This document shows, in pieces, positions 27,390 through 53,100 of a stretch of 64,000 nucleotides of DNA. The first letter of the stretch is position 1. Each line of letters begins with the position of its first letter. Source of the stretch: Datnioides undecimradiatus (lineage: Eukaryota > Chordata > Actinopteri > Lobotiformes > Datnioididae); contig WARS01000036.1 in NCBI GenBank assembly GCA_008933995.1, positions 8,293,285 through 8,357,284 of the forward strand, read 5' to 3'. The position numbers and the translations under genes were made by a program. The notes beneath the pieces are model-generated. The model was not told the DNA's origin, did not search any database, and saw only the letters and a list, made by a program, of their open reading frames with translations.

Positions 27390-29049
27390 TCTTCCAGTAC
27401 TGGCCAGCGCTCCAGCTGTAGGTGGAGCTGGCTTTCCTGGAATTGTCGGGCAACTTTTCCTGTTGTGCTTGCTACCTCTTGCTCAATCTCTTGCTTAATG
27501 ACAGCTCTGCTGCAGGACTACTGTGGCTGTGAAGACCTGTGCCATCTGGATGCCCATCTCTACAGCATGCTGGGGTTTATGGCTGGTGCATTTGTTTTCA
27601 TAAATACGTTTCCATGATTTAGGTCAGAAGTTTTCCTTCAGCAGAAATGTCTCGGCAGTGCAAAGTGAGGCGAAATCCATCGGTGGGTAAAGTAAACTGT
27701 GTATGAATGGGAGAGCTTTCAGGAGTGTGTAATGTACTTGGGGGCTGTAATGCAGTTTGCAGTGGCTTCTTGCCACAGTGTTGTTTTACAAGCTTTCTGT
27801 AACTCCGGGGTATTTTATACAATATGTGATGACATCAGAGGATCAGCAGCTTTGCATTGTGTTTGTCATACAAAGCTCTTTATTCATTTTGAATTCAGGG
27901 CAGCCAGGTCAAAGTAACGACTCAGCCTGTTTGACGAGACCCGTGCGAGTACAGCCAGTGCTTGTATCGTCGCCGATAGCTACAAATGATGTTTTCATGA
28001 GTCACATGGTTTTTAGGCTACTTATACATGCATAAATTATTCACTGCAAATATAAACATTGATAGTATCTGAATTGTCAAGAAGAATATGTTCTTGAATG
28101 ATGAATTACCAACTTTGTTCCAAAAGGCTTGATGTCTAACATGTTTTGTTTTAAAACCGAGGGGTTTGCATAGTGAAGAGGTTGTCTTTGATCCCCTCTA
28201 ATAACTTCTAGACACCTGCATTCACTGATTTTGTCTGTAAAGAACAAAATAGCAGAGAAACAAAGGCCCACAGATGCATCCCAGTCGTCACCAGAGACAA
28301 GTGCAACAATCGCCTCTTGTCTCATACAGTGCAGTGGGATGGCTGAATGTCCATGAAGATTTGAATAGAATGGAAAGAACAAGCCCAGGTCTGTGGCTCA
28401 GAGGTAATTGCTGTATCCTCACGACTTCAAAAGGCTACTTGTGCCCGACTGTCCTGATAATGAGCTTTTGCCTTCTTCACACATAATGAGTGGAGGTAGG
28501 GAGTTCACATAGGGAGACGCTGTGAGCACAGTGTGTCCACTCGCAGCTGGGGTGTCTGACTGGCCGGGAACAAAGGCTTAGTGTCTGTGATAGTGTGGAG
28601 CCCCAGCCATCAGCAAGCAGGCCAATAGACTTCTGCATGGCTGAGCTGTCAGTCCTCACTGGCCTGCTGGCCTATGGACTACAGTGTGGAGAGGAACACA
28701 TGGGGACAGGCTAGACTATTCCTGTGGCAAATTAAAATGAGACGCTGCTGCATTCTCTAAGTTCTAAGTTCAGCCAAGCAGACCAAACAGAAGTCTGATA
28801 CATATGCAGAATATGCGGAAACATTAGCGTGTGTATATGTATGAGTGTTGTCCTGCTTGCACGTATTGTTTTTCCAATCTGCTTCATTTCCATAATCAGA
28901 TATTTGCATACAAATATGCAGATACGGTAATATTTATATCCTCTTTTTCATATTCAATTTGCAATGTAAATCAAATGAAACTCGAGAGGGCTGAATAATA
29001 TTGTTTTCTCCTGTTTTTCAAGGAAACCTCATGTCTAAAACTGGACATT

Positions 29050-29330
29050 AGGGCTGCAAATGATTATTTTCACTATCAGTGAATCTGCTGGTCATTTTTT
29101 TGATTAAAAGGTTAATCGTATGATTCACTGAATCCAAGAAAATAGTGAGAAATGCTTTTTTTTCCCCTGCTGCTGATGTTTTCAGACTGCTTTTTTTTTC
29201 CAACCAACAGTCCAAATTCCAAAGACATTGAGTGTACTGTCTTGAAGCTGAAAATCTTCACGACTGACAAGCAGAAACAAAGGAATGTTTGGTATTTTTG
29301 CCCAAAAAATATAGCGTTCGACCGCAATGG
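29050..29330 (+). mobile_element. Degenerate MITE-like fish interspersed repeat
   Basis: The segment begins AGGGCTGCAAATGATTATTT and continues with TTAATCG words and the block CAAAGACATTGAGTGTACTG. This is the pattern of a very common non-autonomous teleost repeat starting AGGGCTGCAAC with many ATTAATCGAT words. The copy is strongly diverged and its 3' end is unclear. It ends only about 80-140 bases before the mid1 coding-exon acceptor (29410-29411). Family recognition is from memory. Confidence 0.65.
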
Positions 29331-29411
29331 TAGCTGCAGATATGTCCTCCTGCAGTTTAACTCTTTATAGCTATCACTATTTTCTATTTAATTTTTGTGT
29401 CATCTTTACAG

Positions 29412-41580
<12,169 letters not shown>

Positions 41581-42345
41581 CAAAACTGGTCCTGCTGGAT
41601 TTCCTTTATGCACCCAAAAAGAGACCAGACTGCCTGCACCTCATTGACTGTGATGCCCACATACTGTTGGCTAAATAGAAACAGTAACCAAATGAGAAGC
41701 AATTACTGGCCCATGTGTAAATTTATAATCAAGCCTGTGTTGAAATTAATTGGAATTATTTAAGAAATTCTGTAGATTTATTTCTTTGCTTTGCACATTA
41801 ATGTACATTACACAGCTGGATGGTTTTAAGGGTTTGCTTACATTTTAAAATTCATGGAGATATTTTCAAATAGGTTTCAGATTTTCTCTCTAATTTCTAA
41901 ATTCATATTAAAAGCTTTTTCAGTCGTGTCATTAAGAGTCATGATAAACCTTTAAGTTCAAGGGACAAGCAGACTCTCCGACTTAAATGTTTCTGGAAGG
42001 TTGTATTATAGGTTGATTGAAATGTTTTAGCACTTTGAGTGGACCATGTTGTCACTATAAATTCTATTTCTAAGCCACATTTACTATGATGCAAACGGTT
42101 TCATGGTTTTGTTAGGGAAAAGCACTTAATGAGATCCCACAACAACAGTTAACCACAGTTTCACTTGAATGTGAAATCAGTCAATTCATTAATTTTCAAA
42201 TATTTATTATCAGAAAATCCTTGAGTACAGCTCAGCATTATGGGATTACTCTTCTCTTTGTTGTAGCAGTTTCAAAAGGACTCTTCATCACAAGTTTCAC
42301 ATTTAAGTTTCTCTCTGACAAGATGTAATAAAGTGACTTCATTTG
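41581..42345 (+). terminator. mid1: mid1 3'UTR with poly(A) signal
   Basis: Sequence after the TGA contains AT-rich UTR and a canonical AATAAA at 42327-42332 (GATGTAATAAAGTGACTTC). Cleavage near 42345-42355 is expected. Alternative more distal sites cannot be excluded. Confidence 0.7.
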
Positions 42346-44100
42346 ATTATCTGCGTGGCTTGTTCCCTTCATTTTAAGACGTACTGCATGCTAAATAAGA
42401 TGTCATGTCGTGTCTCAATAGGATGATGATATAATACACTGTACACTTGTTGTTTACACTCATTTATACTTGATCTCTCATTAAAGCATGAACAGGCTCT
42501 CACAACACCACAGTGAAAAGAAAACACCACCACCACAGAGAAAAGTGTTGCGTTACAGGACTCACTCTGACTCACGCTGAGCCAAAATACTACTTCTGAC
42601 AAGATTTGTTCTGACATCTCTTTTTGTTCTGGAGTAACGTGGCTTGAATTCTGCAGCATCCCTTTTCAACTAAAGTCGACAAGAGCAAAAAGAAAAAAAA
42701 AAAATCTGAACTCTGTGCGACCTCCCGCGAAACACCCTGTAGACAGAGCTGCAATACGTGAACACGACCTCCTTCGTGTGATGCCACCAGGACTGAGGTG
42801 GATTTTGAAAGGTTTTCGTTTGTGTGTGTCAAGCAGTAGTAGAATACATTTATCTGATCATGAATAACTGTTACACATAATGTGTTAAGCTGTGACTACA
42901 AACAAATAATTTGTCAAACGCAGTTTTATAAAGAAATTATTTGGGCATGCATGTACACACACATATGCACAGGGTTACTCAGCTCATATACAGCGATTAA
43001 GACCAGAGAAATACAGTGCAAAACAAAATTTGATTTTTCACGTATCATGTTATCACATACAAGGTATGTTGACAAGATGATATAAAATATGAGCAGACAA
43101 TAAACCATTTGGTCAGTGTCTGATTCCATTATAAAACATATAGAGACAAAGATGCTATCTTTTGTTCATGCTTTATCTTCTGTATTCCCAACAATAGACA
43201 AAGCATAGCAGATTTACAGTCACAGCTCTGTATGTTGGGGGAAATGATAAATTGTCTCGTGTGTGACTGCAACTGATCAAGTCTGATCATAGGCCTTCCT
43301 CTGAGTTTACGCTTAGAGAAGAGAAACTCATTTGCAGACATAATGAAATAGAATTAAAAACCTCAATTTAAAATATTAAAAATGTGCCCCAGGGCTCCAC
43401 CTGCTGGATCTGTATTTTCTGTGACAAATGATTATGCTGCCAGAAGCCATATCTGTCCCACCCAGAAATTCAATGTATCACGTTGGTCTATTAGTCTTGT
43501 GGTGTAGGCTTTGTAATAATGATATTATGTGCTACAGCCGTCATCCAGGTGATAAGTGAGGCAAATTTAGTTCAAGGAAAATAGAGAATAAATAGCACTT
43601 CGTGGGGAGCAATCAAAATAAGACTAATGTGAAGTGAGTAACTTACCAAGATATTACCTTATGAAGACTATAAAACATTATAACACAGTTTTTTTTCCAG
43701 CAGTTATCAATCTTTTATTTATGTTTTTATTTGTTACAACTCAAATTCACACTTTACTGCATGGAATGCATGGAAATTTGAATGTGTGACATGCCTATGG
43801 CCAGCTTGACCAGGAAAGAAAATAAAAGAAAAGACACAACTAAATAAAAACAACCCCCACCCCCAAATTCAACCCAAAATGAGACCTAGACACGTAAAAA
43901 GAAAAACGTAAATCAAATCGTAATTAAACAAACTATATAGGATAAAAAAAATCGAACAAAGTGTATACACACACAATAAAAGAAGCAAGACAAGCAAGAC
44001 TATAATAACAGTACGTGGACACACACAAAGCAGTTTCGTATGTTTACATAACTCCGGGGTCAGGTTCCTACTACGTATATTTACTTCAAATGTGTGACTG
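42346..44100. other. Intergenic region between mid1 and cog3
   Basis: About 1.75 kb. All ORFs are short and unrecognised, including one of 171 codons on the minus strand that overlaps the cog3 promoter antisense. No RNA gene or repeat family was recognised. Confidence 0.7.
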
Positions 44101-44124
44101 TGGCTGGCTGGATTAGCCCCTTCA

Positions 44125-44199
44125 CTAAGCCCCGCCCACACTCCCGGAACAGGAAGTACCTGCGCGTTGCTGCTGACGTTGGTGCTACACAAAGTGGCG
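44125..44199 (+). promoter_or_regulatory. cog3: cog3 core promoter, GC-rich and TATA-less
   Basis: Within 75 bases of the cog3 ATG lie a GC box (GCCCCGCCCAC, 44129-44139), an ETS-type site (ACAGGAAGTA, about 44149-44158) and a CRE half-site (TGACGT, 44174-44179). There is no TATA box. This composition is typical of a housekeeping promoter and agrees with the constitutive role of the COG complex. The start site is probably within this segment or just 5' of it. Confidence 0.6.
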
Positions 44200-47100
44200 A
44201 TGGCTTTCACAGAGCAGTCCCTCCTGGACCTAACAGATAAAGAAACCCGGGAGAAACTGTCGTTATGGGATCGCCGCACCGACGCCATGGCCCCGCTCAC
44301 CGAGAAACAAATGGACTCTGTCCTGGAGCTCCGAGCCGCTGCTGAAACCCTCTCTGTCCCGTCAGAGGTGAGATGCGACTCCATACCTAGCTAGCTTGCT
44401 AACTAACAGGGTTGCTAACTTACTTTCCAAACGTCAGTGAGGTTAAACTAAAACGTGTAGCCGTCTCTGTGCGAACCTAGCTCAACTCTTTGCATGTATT
44501 TAAAGTTAATATGTCACGGAAATTTAGTTTTTTGGTTAACTAGCCAGTTTGCACTTGCTCTTCACCGCGTCAAGCTGTCCAGCTAGCTTCCTATGCAGGC
44601 TTGTTTAACTTAGAGAGCTCTGTTGTGTTGTGCAGTTGCCCATTGAGGACTTGTGCAGCCTCTCGTCGCGGTCCTTGCAGTCCCCTTTCACAGCAGCTGT
44701 GCCTGCCTCAACAGAGGACGTCCTGCTTAAAGGTTTCCAGATGCTCGATATGGAGAATGACAGGATAGAAACAGCACAACAGGTAACTTGTGTTTGCCAG
44801 TAGTAAACCTCGCTGTAGGCAGACAGTCAGACATACTGTACTACAGTAGGATGCATGGTTTTAATTCCGTGTCAATTTGTGTTGCAGTTTTTTTCCTGGT
44901 TTGCCAAGTTACAGACAAACATGGACCAGGATGAGAGTGACAAATACAGGTGCATACAAGTACTGTACCCTACACTGTCACTCTGGTGTTATGCTGCATG
45001 TATCGGTCATATATTTATTTAAGGAGTTTACAGTAAAGTTTCTGGAAAGGATGAGACACTGTAAGTGACAAGATCTTGGAAGGTCTGGTTTACATTTGCA
45101 ATGAAAGTAGTATTATTGACCACATCACATTTCTGCATGTTTTGGCTGCATGCAGGTAAACAGTCAATGTGGAAAATAAAAGAGGCTGAATGCATTGACT
45201 GAATTACGGTTTCAGAATCCATTGCTATCAGTTCATGGTAATTAAGCTTTTTGTTAGCTTTCCAAAATGCATCTGTATTCATACACAGATAACTGTTTAT
45301 AGAGATTAGCTGAGATGTTGTATGGCCTCATTATTGTGTCTCAAGCTGCTAATTGGAGTGAAAACAAACTGTCACATGGTTGTTGCCCCCAAAGACGTCA
45401 GATGTCAAATGGCAGATGACAGCTTTGAGATTGGAGATAAATCAATGACACAAACATGAACATTCATGTTTAACTTACATTAGTTAATTGTGTCCTGAAT
45501 GAAAATTTTGCTTTTGAAAAGTGAGGACATTTGTGACAGATCACAGGTCATCGGGTAGTGCCTTACACAAAGTGAGACCAAAAACCAAGGTGGTAAAGCC
45601 TGCCTGTCTGATTGGTGAGACGTCTATTGCTCCTCTGGGCATGCCCCACTTAGTGATGTCACAGTTGTTGGTTTTGACAGCTGGTATAGCACGTCAACTT
45701 TGTGCAACTAAGTGCAACATGCTTTAAAGTTTCAATTCATGATGAGCAGAGCATCATGTTTTCTGGTCCATATTAAAACTTTGTCAACCTGCTATGGAGA
45801 CCAGTAAATAACTTCACTGCATCATCATATCTTTGGGTAAAAAAAAAAAAACAGATACCAATGTCTGCTCTCCCTTCAGGAAAACGAGAGATGATCTAAA
45901 CTGCTATCAGGAACAATGTGATGCTATTCTGAAAGATGTCAGCACCGCTCTAGAGCATTTGGATTCCCTTCAGAAACAGTATCTGTTTGTGTCCAATAAG
46001 ACGGGCACCCTGCACGAGGCCTGTGAACAGCTCCTTAAAGAGCAGGTGAGCTGGACACTGTTTTATCCACCAATTATCCCTAACGGCATTGTAGCTGGAT
46101 TGCTTGATCTATAGAAAATGTTTCCTTTGTAAAATCAATGAAAGTGTTTTCCTTGTAGTCCAGGACAGGGTGAATATTTAGAATTTACAAATGAACATCA
46201 CTCCCAAACCCAGAACCTGCTGAGTTAGCTGTATGTCTGTATGGCATTAACCCTGGAGCTGTTCTGAATTGGGAAACTGTGAAAAAACAACTATAGTAAC
46301 ACCCAGAGGACTCACTGGAGATGACTGGAAATACCGTTTACGCTATCTAGTTCAGAACAGCATGACACAGATAAAAGCCTGTCAGAATATAAAATTGCGA
46401 GCAAGCATTCTGCCGGTCAAAAAAAGAAGACAATCACTCTGCGCCTCATTCTTTCTGTGATTTACTTAAGATCTTATCGAGGCTGCAGGTTTTTTTCCTG
46501 CAGATTGCTGCTTATGTTCACAAATATATGTAGATTGGACCATTCGGGGGACTTGAACAGAACTGAACTTGGAGCTGAAATGAAATTAAACTGTCATGCC
46601 ATATTGTGTCAGCTGTGGTTTGTTGTTTTCTGTCTTTGCAGTCAGAGCTTGTTGACCTGGCAGAAAGCATACAGCAGAAACTGTCATATTTTAATGAGTT
46701 GGAAAACATAAACACGGTAGGCTGTTGTCTACATCTTGAAATATGATACGTGAATGTATGCATTGTAAAGTGTGTGTTTAATTACTCATTAGATATTAAC
46801 CTAATTATTGATAAATATCAACAGTTATGTCCCAGGTTATGAAATATTTTGAGAAATTTGATGTCAGCTACATTTTGTAGGTAATTATTTCTAAAATGTT
46901 TTCTACAATGTACTCATGAAATCTGGCCTCACCTCCTAAACTTTTAAAGTATAAAATGAAATCTGTAAAACTTGTTTAATAGATTTTACTTTGGCCTGGT
47001 TTCAAAGGAAAAATAACACATTTCTGGTAGCGGCGACTTTGCCAAATGAAAGAAACATTTTAATTATAAAGACCAAGAGCCAGAAGATTGTAATTGTTCA

Positions 47101-50100
47101 TGTTTAGAATTACTTCCAACCCGGCTTTGTCTTTGGCTTTGCAGAAACTAAACTCGCCAACCTTGTCTGTAAATAGCGAAGGCTTTATACCAATGCTGTC
47201 CAAACTGGATGACTGCATTGAATACGTTTCCTCACATGTAAGTAGTTTGCACTCTCTTTTAGAATTTCAGCTCTGTCTGTGCAGATCTCCTTTTATTACC
47301 AGCAACAGACTAATTAAAACACTAAATTGTGTTTTTTAGCAGTAAATTTTCTGGAATGCCTTCTGTGTAATTGATGCATATTTATACCAGTGGGAAATTT
47401 AAACCAAGACCTTGATAATACACCATCGACTTGTTATAAGTGCAGAGCTGTGCCGCCCTCATAGAATGATCTCTGGTATGTGAACACAATTAAAGCCGAC
47501 TAACACTCTCTTCTCTCCGCTGATTGCAGCCCAATTTCAAGGACTATCCGGTGTACTTGGCCAAGTTTAAACAGTGTCTTTCTAAAGCTATGCACTTCAT
47601 GAAGATCCACATCGTAAACACTATGCAGAATCTCACAAGCCAATTAACAAAAAGGGTAAGAAAAACAATCACATTTCCTCCTACATATGATATTGTATGC
47701 TCTTACCGTCGTCAATACCTTTTTGTTTTTTGTCTTTTTTCTTCTTTGTTTTTTTTGTCTGTCTTTTCTTTCTCAGGATCCGATGGGCCTGACCAATGCA
47801 GACAATGCCTTTACACTCTACTATGTTAAATTTAGAGCAGTTGCACCTAAAGTTAGAGTGAGTATAATGTTTTTATTACCCATTTAAATTATGCATAGAA
47901 CATTTTCTTCAGTTAAATGACATTGCACTGTTTTCTTTCAGTCACTAATTGAGCAGGTTGAACAACGAGCAGAGAAGATTCCAGAGTGAGTCTTTACATT
48001 TCTCCAGGATAAAGTAGCAGCTTTAGCGTTCCTGCTATATGTTTTTACACTTCTCAATAATTCATCCTTCCTTATATCGATGTGAGCAGATACCATCAGC
48101 TCCTAGATGAAATCCATCAGTGCTACCTTGACCAGAGGGAGCAGCTCCTCAGTCCCAGCATTACATCCACCATTACTGACCTGACCAACCAAAACAGCAA
48201 AGACCACTGTGCTCTGGTAAGGCATGACCGGTTCAAAGTGGAGCTGCCCTTTCAGATCTAGTAAGGTGACATTTGAGCTTGCAGAGAATGCACAGCGTGG
48301 TCCCTCTGGGATATTTTCTGGACCGTTCGGCACAGACACGAAGCAGTGCACATGATAAATGAGCATAACCTGAGACTGTGTTCAGCAGGCATCCAGAGCT
48401 TACTGTTGTTGTTGTTCACAAGTGAATTGCCATGCAGAGGGTTGTTTGTATACTCTGTCGTAACCTCATCTATAAAGCAGCGACTACAGTGCTGTTAAAA
48501 ATGTGACTGACCTAAAGGTTGGCACAATAATTCATGGTAAAATATTTTTTATTCTAATTTCATACCTCAGAAATAACTGATCCAATTTTGGCTCATGGAC
48601 AGACTTGTGTGTTTTGACGCTACGTTGGCATTTAAAAACACTTCACTAATTGGCTTGATGGGGATCCTATAATTAAAGGTCAGAATTTTCATGCAGCAAA
48701 ACGTCATGACAGCCACGCCGCCGCCAATCCGTGATTTTTCCTTTAATGATACGGCACCTCGTTAATGACTGCTGTAATGGGTGCCTCTGTCTTTTATGTG
48801 GGAGGATGTGTTTGTTTGTTTGAAGTGGGGCCAAAGCAAAGTATTGGTAGGCACTGCAGCGGGTGATCGTTATGTGTATTTGTACAGGTTCGCAGTGGCT
48901 GTGCCTTCATGGTTCACGTGTGCCAGGATGAGCACCAGCTGTACAACGAGTTCTTTTCCAAACCAACACCTAAGCTGGAGTGAGTATCACCTGCCTCTCT
49001 GCTAACATGAGCAGTTAGATCAGGCAGTATGTGTTTGTTTAAGGTGTGGTGTGTTATAATGCACAGTATCCATTTTAAGATATTTTTCTTGATATGTTTT
49101 GTGTTTTCTCAGCAGTTTGCATAATTATTTTTAGAAATTGCTTTATTCCTCAACTTGAAGGAAAACTTGAATCTCAAATGAACCAAAAGGTGTAATTTTA
49201 GACTTCTCTCAGCTGTACAAAGCAATTAAACTGTATTTTAATCTCTGACAGTGAGCTGCTAGAGAAGTTATGTTTGTCCTTGTATGATGTCCTCCGGCCT
49301 CTCATCATTCACATCATCCACCTGGAAACCCTGTCTGAGCTCTGCAGCATCCTCAAGAATGAGATGCTGGAAGATCACGTTCATAACAATGGTGGGTAAG
49401 GGCTTTTGTTCTCATCAAAGCTTCTCACTTGTCACATGTGGTAGGGTTTTAAATGTCTAATTACTACCATACAGTTGTGCTGGAGTTTGGGGATTTAACT
49501 TTTTGCTTGGAAATACTGATTATGTATAACACATACAGAAACAGGGAAGACTATGTACCAGATTACTTCCTGGGACTAGTTTCCCAGCTAGCAACAGACA
49601 CTCCAGGAGGTCACTTCTTGATGTCGTCTAGCATGTAACTGCTGTTTTGTTTCAAATGTCTTTTTACACTTCAATGTTTTTAACAGAATAAACGTGACAC
49701 AGTGTGTTCAATAGTGAGCTTTAGATGTGCTAATTGGCTGATTCTGTTACCTGGAGCAGAATCAGGCTAGCTGTTTCCCTCTGTTTCCAGTCTTTGTGCT
49801 AAGCTAAATTAGCCAGCTGCTGGTTTGTTCTACAGGCGCTCATCATCTCAACCACCCATTCATATTCTCATCACTATACATCAACTTTATACTAAAGACC
49901 CTATGGGACTTGTATCAGCGTGTGTATGCGTAAAGTGTTGGACTAGAGGTCAAAGTGTGTTGCAGTTGTGATACTGGTTCGACCATAAACTGACCTCTTG
50001 TGCGCTTTTATGTAGCTGCTCAGCTGGGGGCTTTTGATGCAGTAGTGAAGCAGATGCTAGAGGACGTGCAGGAGAGGCTGGTCTACAGGACTCACATTTA

Positions 50101-53100
50101 CATCCAGACTGACATCACAGGCTATAACCCGGCTCCAGGGGATCTGGCCTATCCTGAAAAACTAGAGATGATGGAGGTAAGTCCTGTGTGCTTGAAAGGA
50201 ATGTTTTTCCTAACAGCTTCTGCTCAACCTGCTTTACACAACAGGGATACAGCTATAAATTGTTAATGCATGGATAATTTTGCTCTGGATTTTTATTTTA
50301 TCCATAAGTAAAATATTATTTTATGTAAAGCTTTTTAAAACTCTGTATATTTTCTGTTGAAGCAGAGCAGAAGAAGGGACTTTATGACTTCTTATCTACA
50401 CAAAAGTCATAGGTTTAACTTTGATTATGCAAATGTAAGGCCTTGGGGCAGGCCTTTGGTCTAGTGAATAACTTTAATGTTGTTAAATATGCCTTTGAGT
50501 CTTATCTTACATTTAACAACTCTTAAATGTGTTTCATCTGGACTGTTTTCTTACCATGAAATTCCCCGATGGTCTTGCTATGTCTTTAGTTTTATTTGGC
50601 TTTATGTCTCCCTGCAGACTCGTTTTGCAAGTTGAATTTTATTTTCTATTAATTTAGCCTGTAAAAAGCTGTAGTTGAATTAAATCCAGAATCTGAAACT
50701 CTCTACCAACTCTTTCCTTTTCGTTTTGGCCACCAATAGCGAATTGCTCAGAGCTTGAAGGAAGAGCAGATGAAGCAGATGTCACAAGAGTCCACGTTTT
50801 CTGATGTTCAGCTTGAGGATCCCAACGGTCGACGAAACAGCAATGCTGGTCCGTGTTTCCAGATTGTGACATTTGCTTTTTTATACAACTTTCGGTGTCA
50901 TTGTCGTTTGCCTGATGGCTCTTCCTCCGTTTGCACAATGAACACAGGAAATGTCGAAGCATCAGGCCTGCAGGCGTCGATCTCTCCTGCTGATCTGCAC
51001 GGCATGTGGTACCCAACCGTCAGACGAACGCTGGTCTGTCTGTCCAAGCTCTACAGATGTATAGATGTGAGGCTTCAATTTTTGTTTTTAATTCATAGCC
51101 TCCGATCCTAAAATCTGGCAGGATGTGTGGCACTTTTGCATTTGCTGTGTCTTACTGAGTATTGGTCTTTTTCCAGAGAGCAGTCTTCCAGGGTTTATCT
51201 CAAGAAGCCTTATCTGCCTGCATCCAGTCCCTGCTTAAAGCTTCAGATATCATCCTCAAAAACAAGGTTGGCACACATGATTTAAACGGAGTATGGGTTT
51301 GTATTTTTACTCAACTTTTTATATTTTTTATTATCATCAAAATAGCTGGAAATGTGTCTTTCTCTTGACATAGTAAATAAGATCAGTTCCCTCTTAGGTA
51401 ATATGTGCTCTGTTATTCAAATTCCTTCCGGCTACAGGATCCTTAACTAAAGCAGCTGGGATGTCATTTAAAGTTTATTTTAATGGCTGCTTTATTATGC
51501 GCTGCGGAGTGCTCAGCAGACCATCCTTTATTTATGGGCCTTTCTCACCTTCAAATTTGCCGTCTATCTGCGCTAACTGGCCCGTTTCAACCTAACGCTT
51601 CAAATTAAAGCAGCAGCATCAATCTCAGAGGATGTGTTCCCACCCCGTGTTGATGATGTCTTTTTCCAATGTTTTTGTCGCTAGCTGAGCAATAAATGCC
51701 TTGAGCTGCCTTTTTTTCTCGTCACAGTAATATGTCCCTTTCCTGCTATGGTTAATCAGCAGTTATTAATTAGACGTATTCCCTTATCGTCTTTGAGCCT
51801 GTGCTTTTTATGTTCTCTGTAGCTTGGCTAGTCAGCAGATGCCCTTTTGTGTTGGCAGCCTGCAGTGTGGATTTAACAGTGTGCTATCACTTTCTGTAGA
51901 CGCAAATAGATGGGCAACTTTTCCTGATCAAGCACCTGCTGATAATGCGTGAACAGATTGCCCCATTTCACACCGACTTTGCCATCAAGGAAATCTCACT
52001 GGACCTGAAGAAAACGCGAGGTAAGATAATTAAAGGTGGAGGGAACATTGGTGTTCGGCTCCATAAAGCCAGTCATTACATTCTCATGCTCATTAAGCAA
52101 CTTGTGCCTATCACATGCACCAGTGGCAACAATTAATGTGGAAATTACAGTGTAATCCAACACCATAATGTACATTAACCGATGGCTCACAGGGCAGATT
52201 CGCTCCTCCTATCACCCTCATCTCAGTCAAGGTCATATTAAATTTGAAGCACTAGAGGGCACTCTAATTCTACTCCAGCCCAGATTTAATCTCTGCTTTG
52301 TGTTAAGATGCTGCCTTCAAAATCCTGAACCCTAAGGCTGTTCCCAAATTCTTCCGACTTAACAGTCACAACGCCATACTTGAGTTCCTGTTGGAGGTAG
52401 TGTATTCATTTCTTTATTTATTTACTTCCTATTTTGTTAAACACACCGTACACTTTATATACTTTGATAGCACCCCGCCGTAAGGGAAAAGTCACTTGAT
52501 AGTGCTAAAGCCTTTGTCTCTGTGGCCCCCAGGGAACACCAGAGATAAAGGAGCACTACATCGACTCTAAGAAGGATGTGGACCGACACCTGAAGTTCAG
52601 CTGTGAGCAGTTCATCCAGCAGCAGACTCAGATCTTTGTGGGGAACCTTGAGGAGTTTCTCACCAAGGTAACTGTTTGAGTGAAGGCAGACTTAGCCCCA
52701 GGCAGCGACAGCTCGTCCTGACCTTCGTTTTTTCAGCTTTTTACCTTGTTTAAAATTTTTTTTTTTTTTTTTTTGCAAAAACAAAATCATTTGCTTATTC
52801 ACTGATCACTAAAGGTCTCAGCACTTCACTCACAGCTACAGAAAAAAACCTGTTTTTCATCTAGAACATTTAATTCTGCTGCTCAGTATTAGTGTGTGTG
52901 TGTAGTATATGCATGTGTTTTAGCATTTCACTGTGTACCGAAATCTTTCAATGTTGTAATCGTGCTGCAATAATTAGCTGCGGGGATTTATGTTTCCTAC
53001 CCACCTCACTCAGTTTTCTATTATCATTCAAGTAAATACTTGTCTTTGTCTAATTAAAGACTCTTTTGAATTGGCCCAATTGGCAGCACAGCATCTCATG

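Larger units (their letters stand above)
23360..29049 (+). other. Putative mid1 5' intron; no gene recognised
   Basis: Non-coding DNA between the candidate P2 exon and the first coding mid1 exon. It contains the X-box at 24162, additional donor-like sites after 24614 and 25012, and the compound microsatellite at 27230-27389. The 25.4-25.65 kb stretch is less AT-rich and rich in E-box-like CAGCTG words, which could mark an enhancer. No ORF resembles a known protein. Confidence 0.5.

Noticed and set aside
27193..27617. Two overlapping long plus-strand ORFs rich in Ser-Leu and His-Thr
   Set aside because: They are translations of the CT/CA microsatellite; there is no domain, splice context or start support.
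43869..44384. 171-codon minus-strand ORF across the cog3 promoter and exon 1
   Set aside because: It is the antisense shadow of the cog3 first exon joined to AT-rich upstream DNA; the sense frame has clear family identity.
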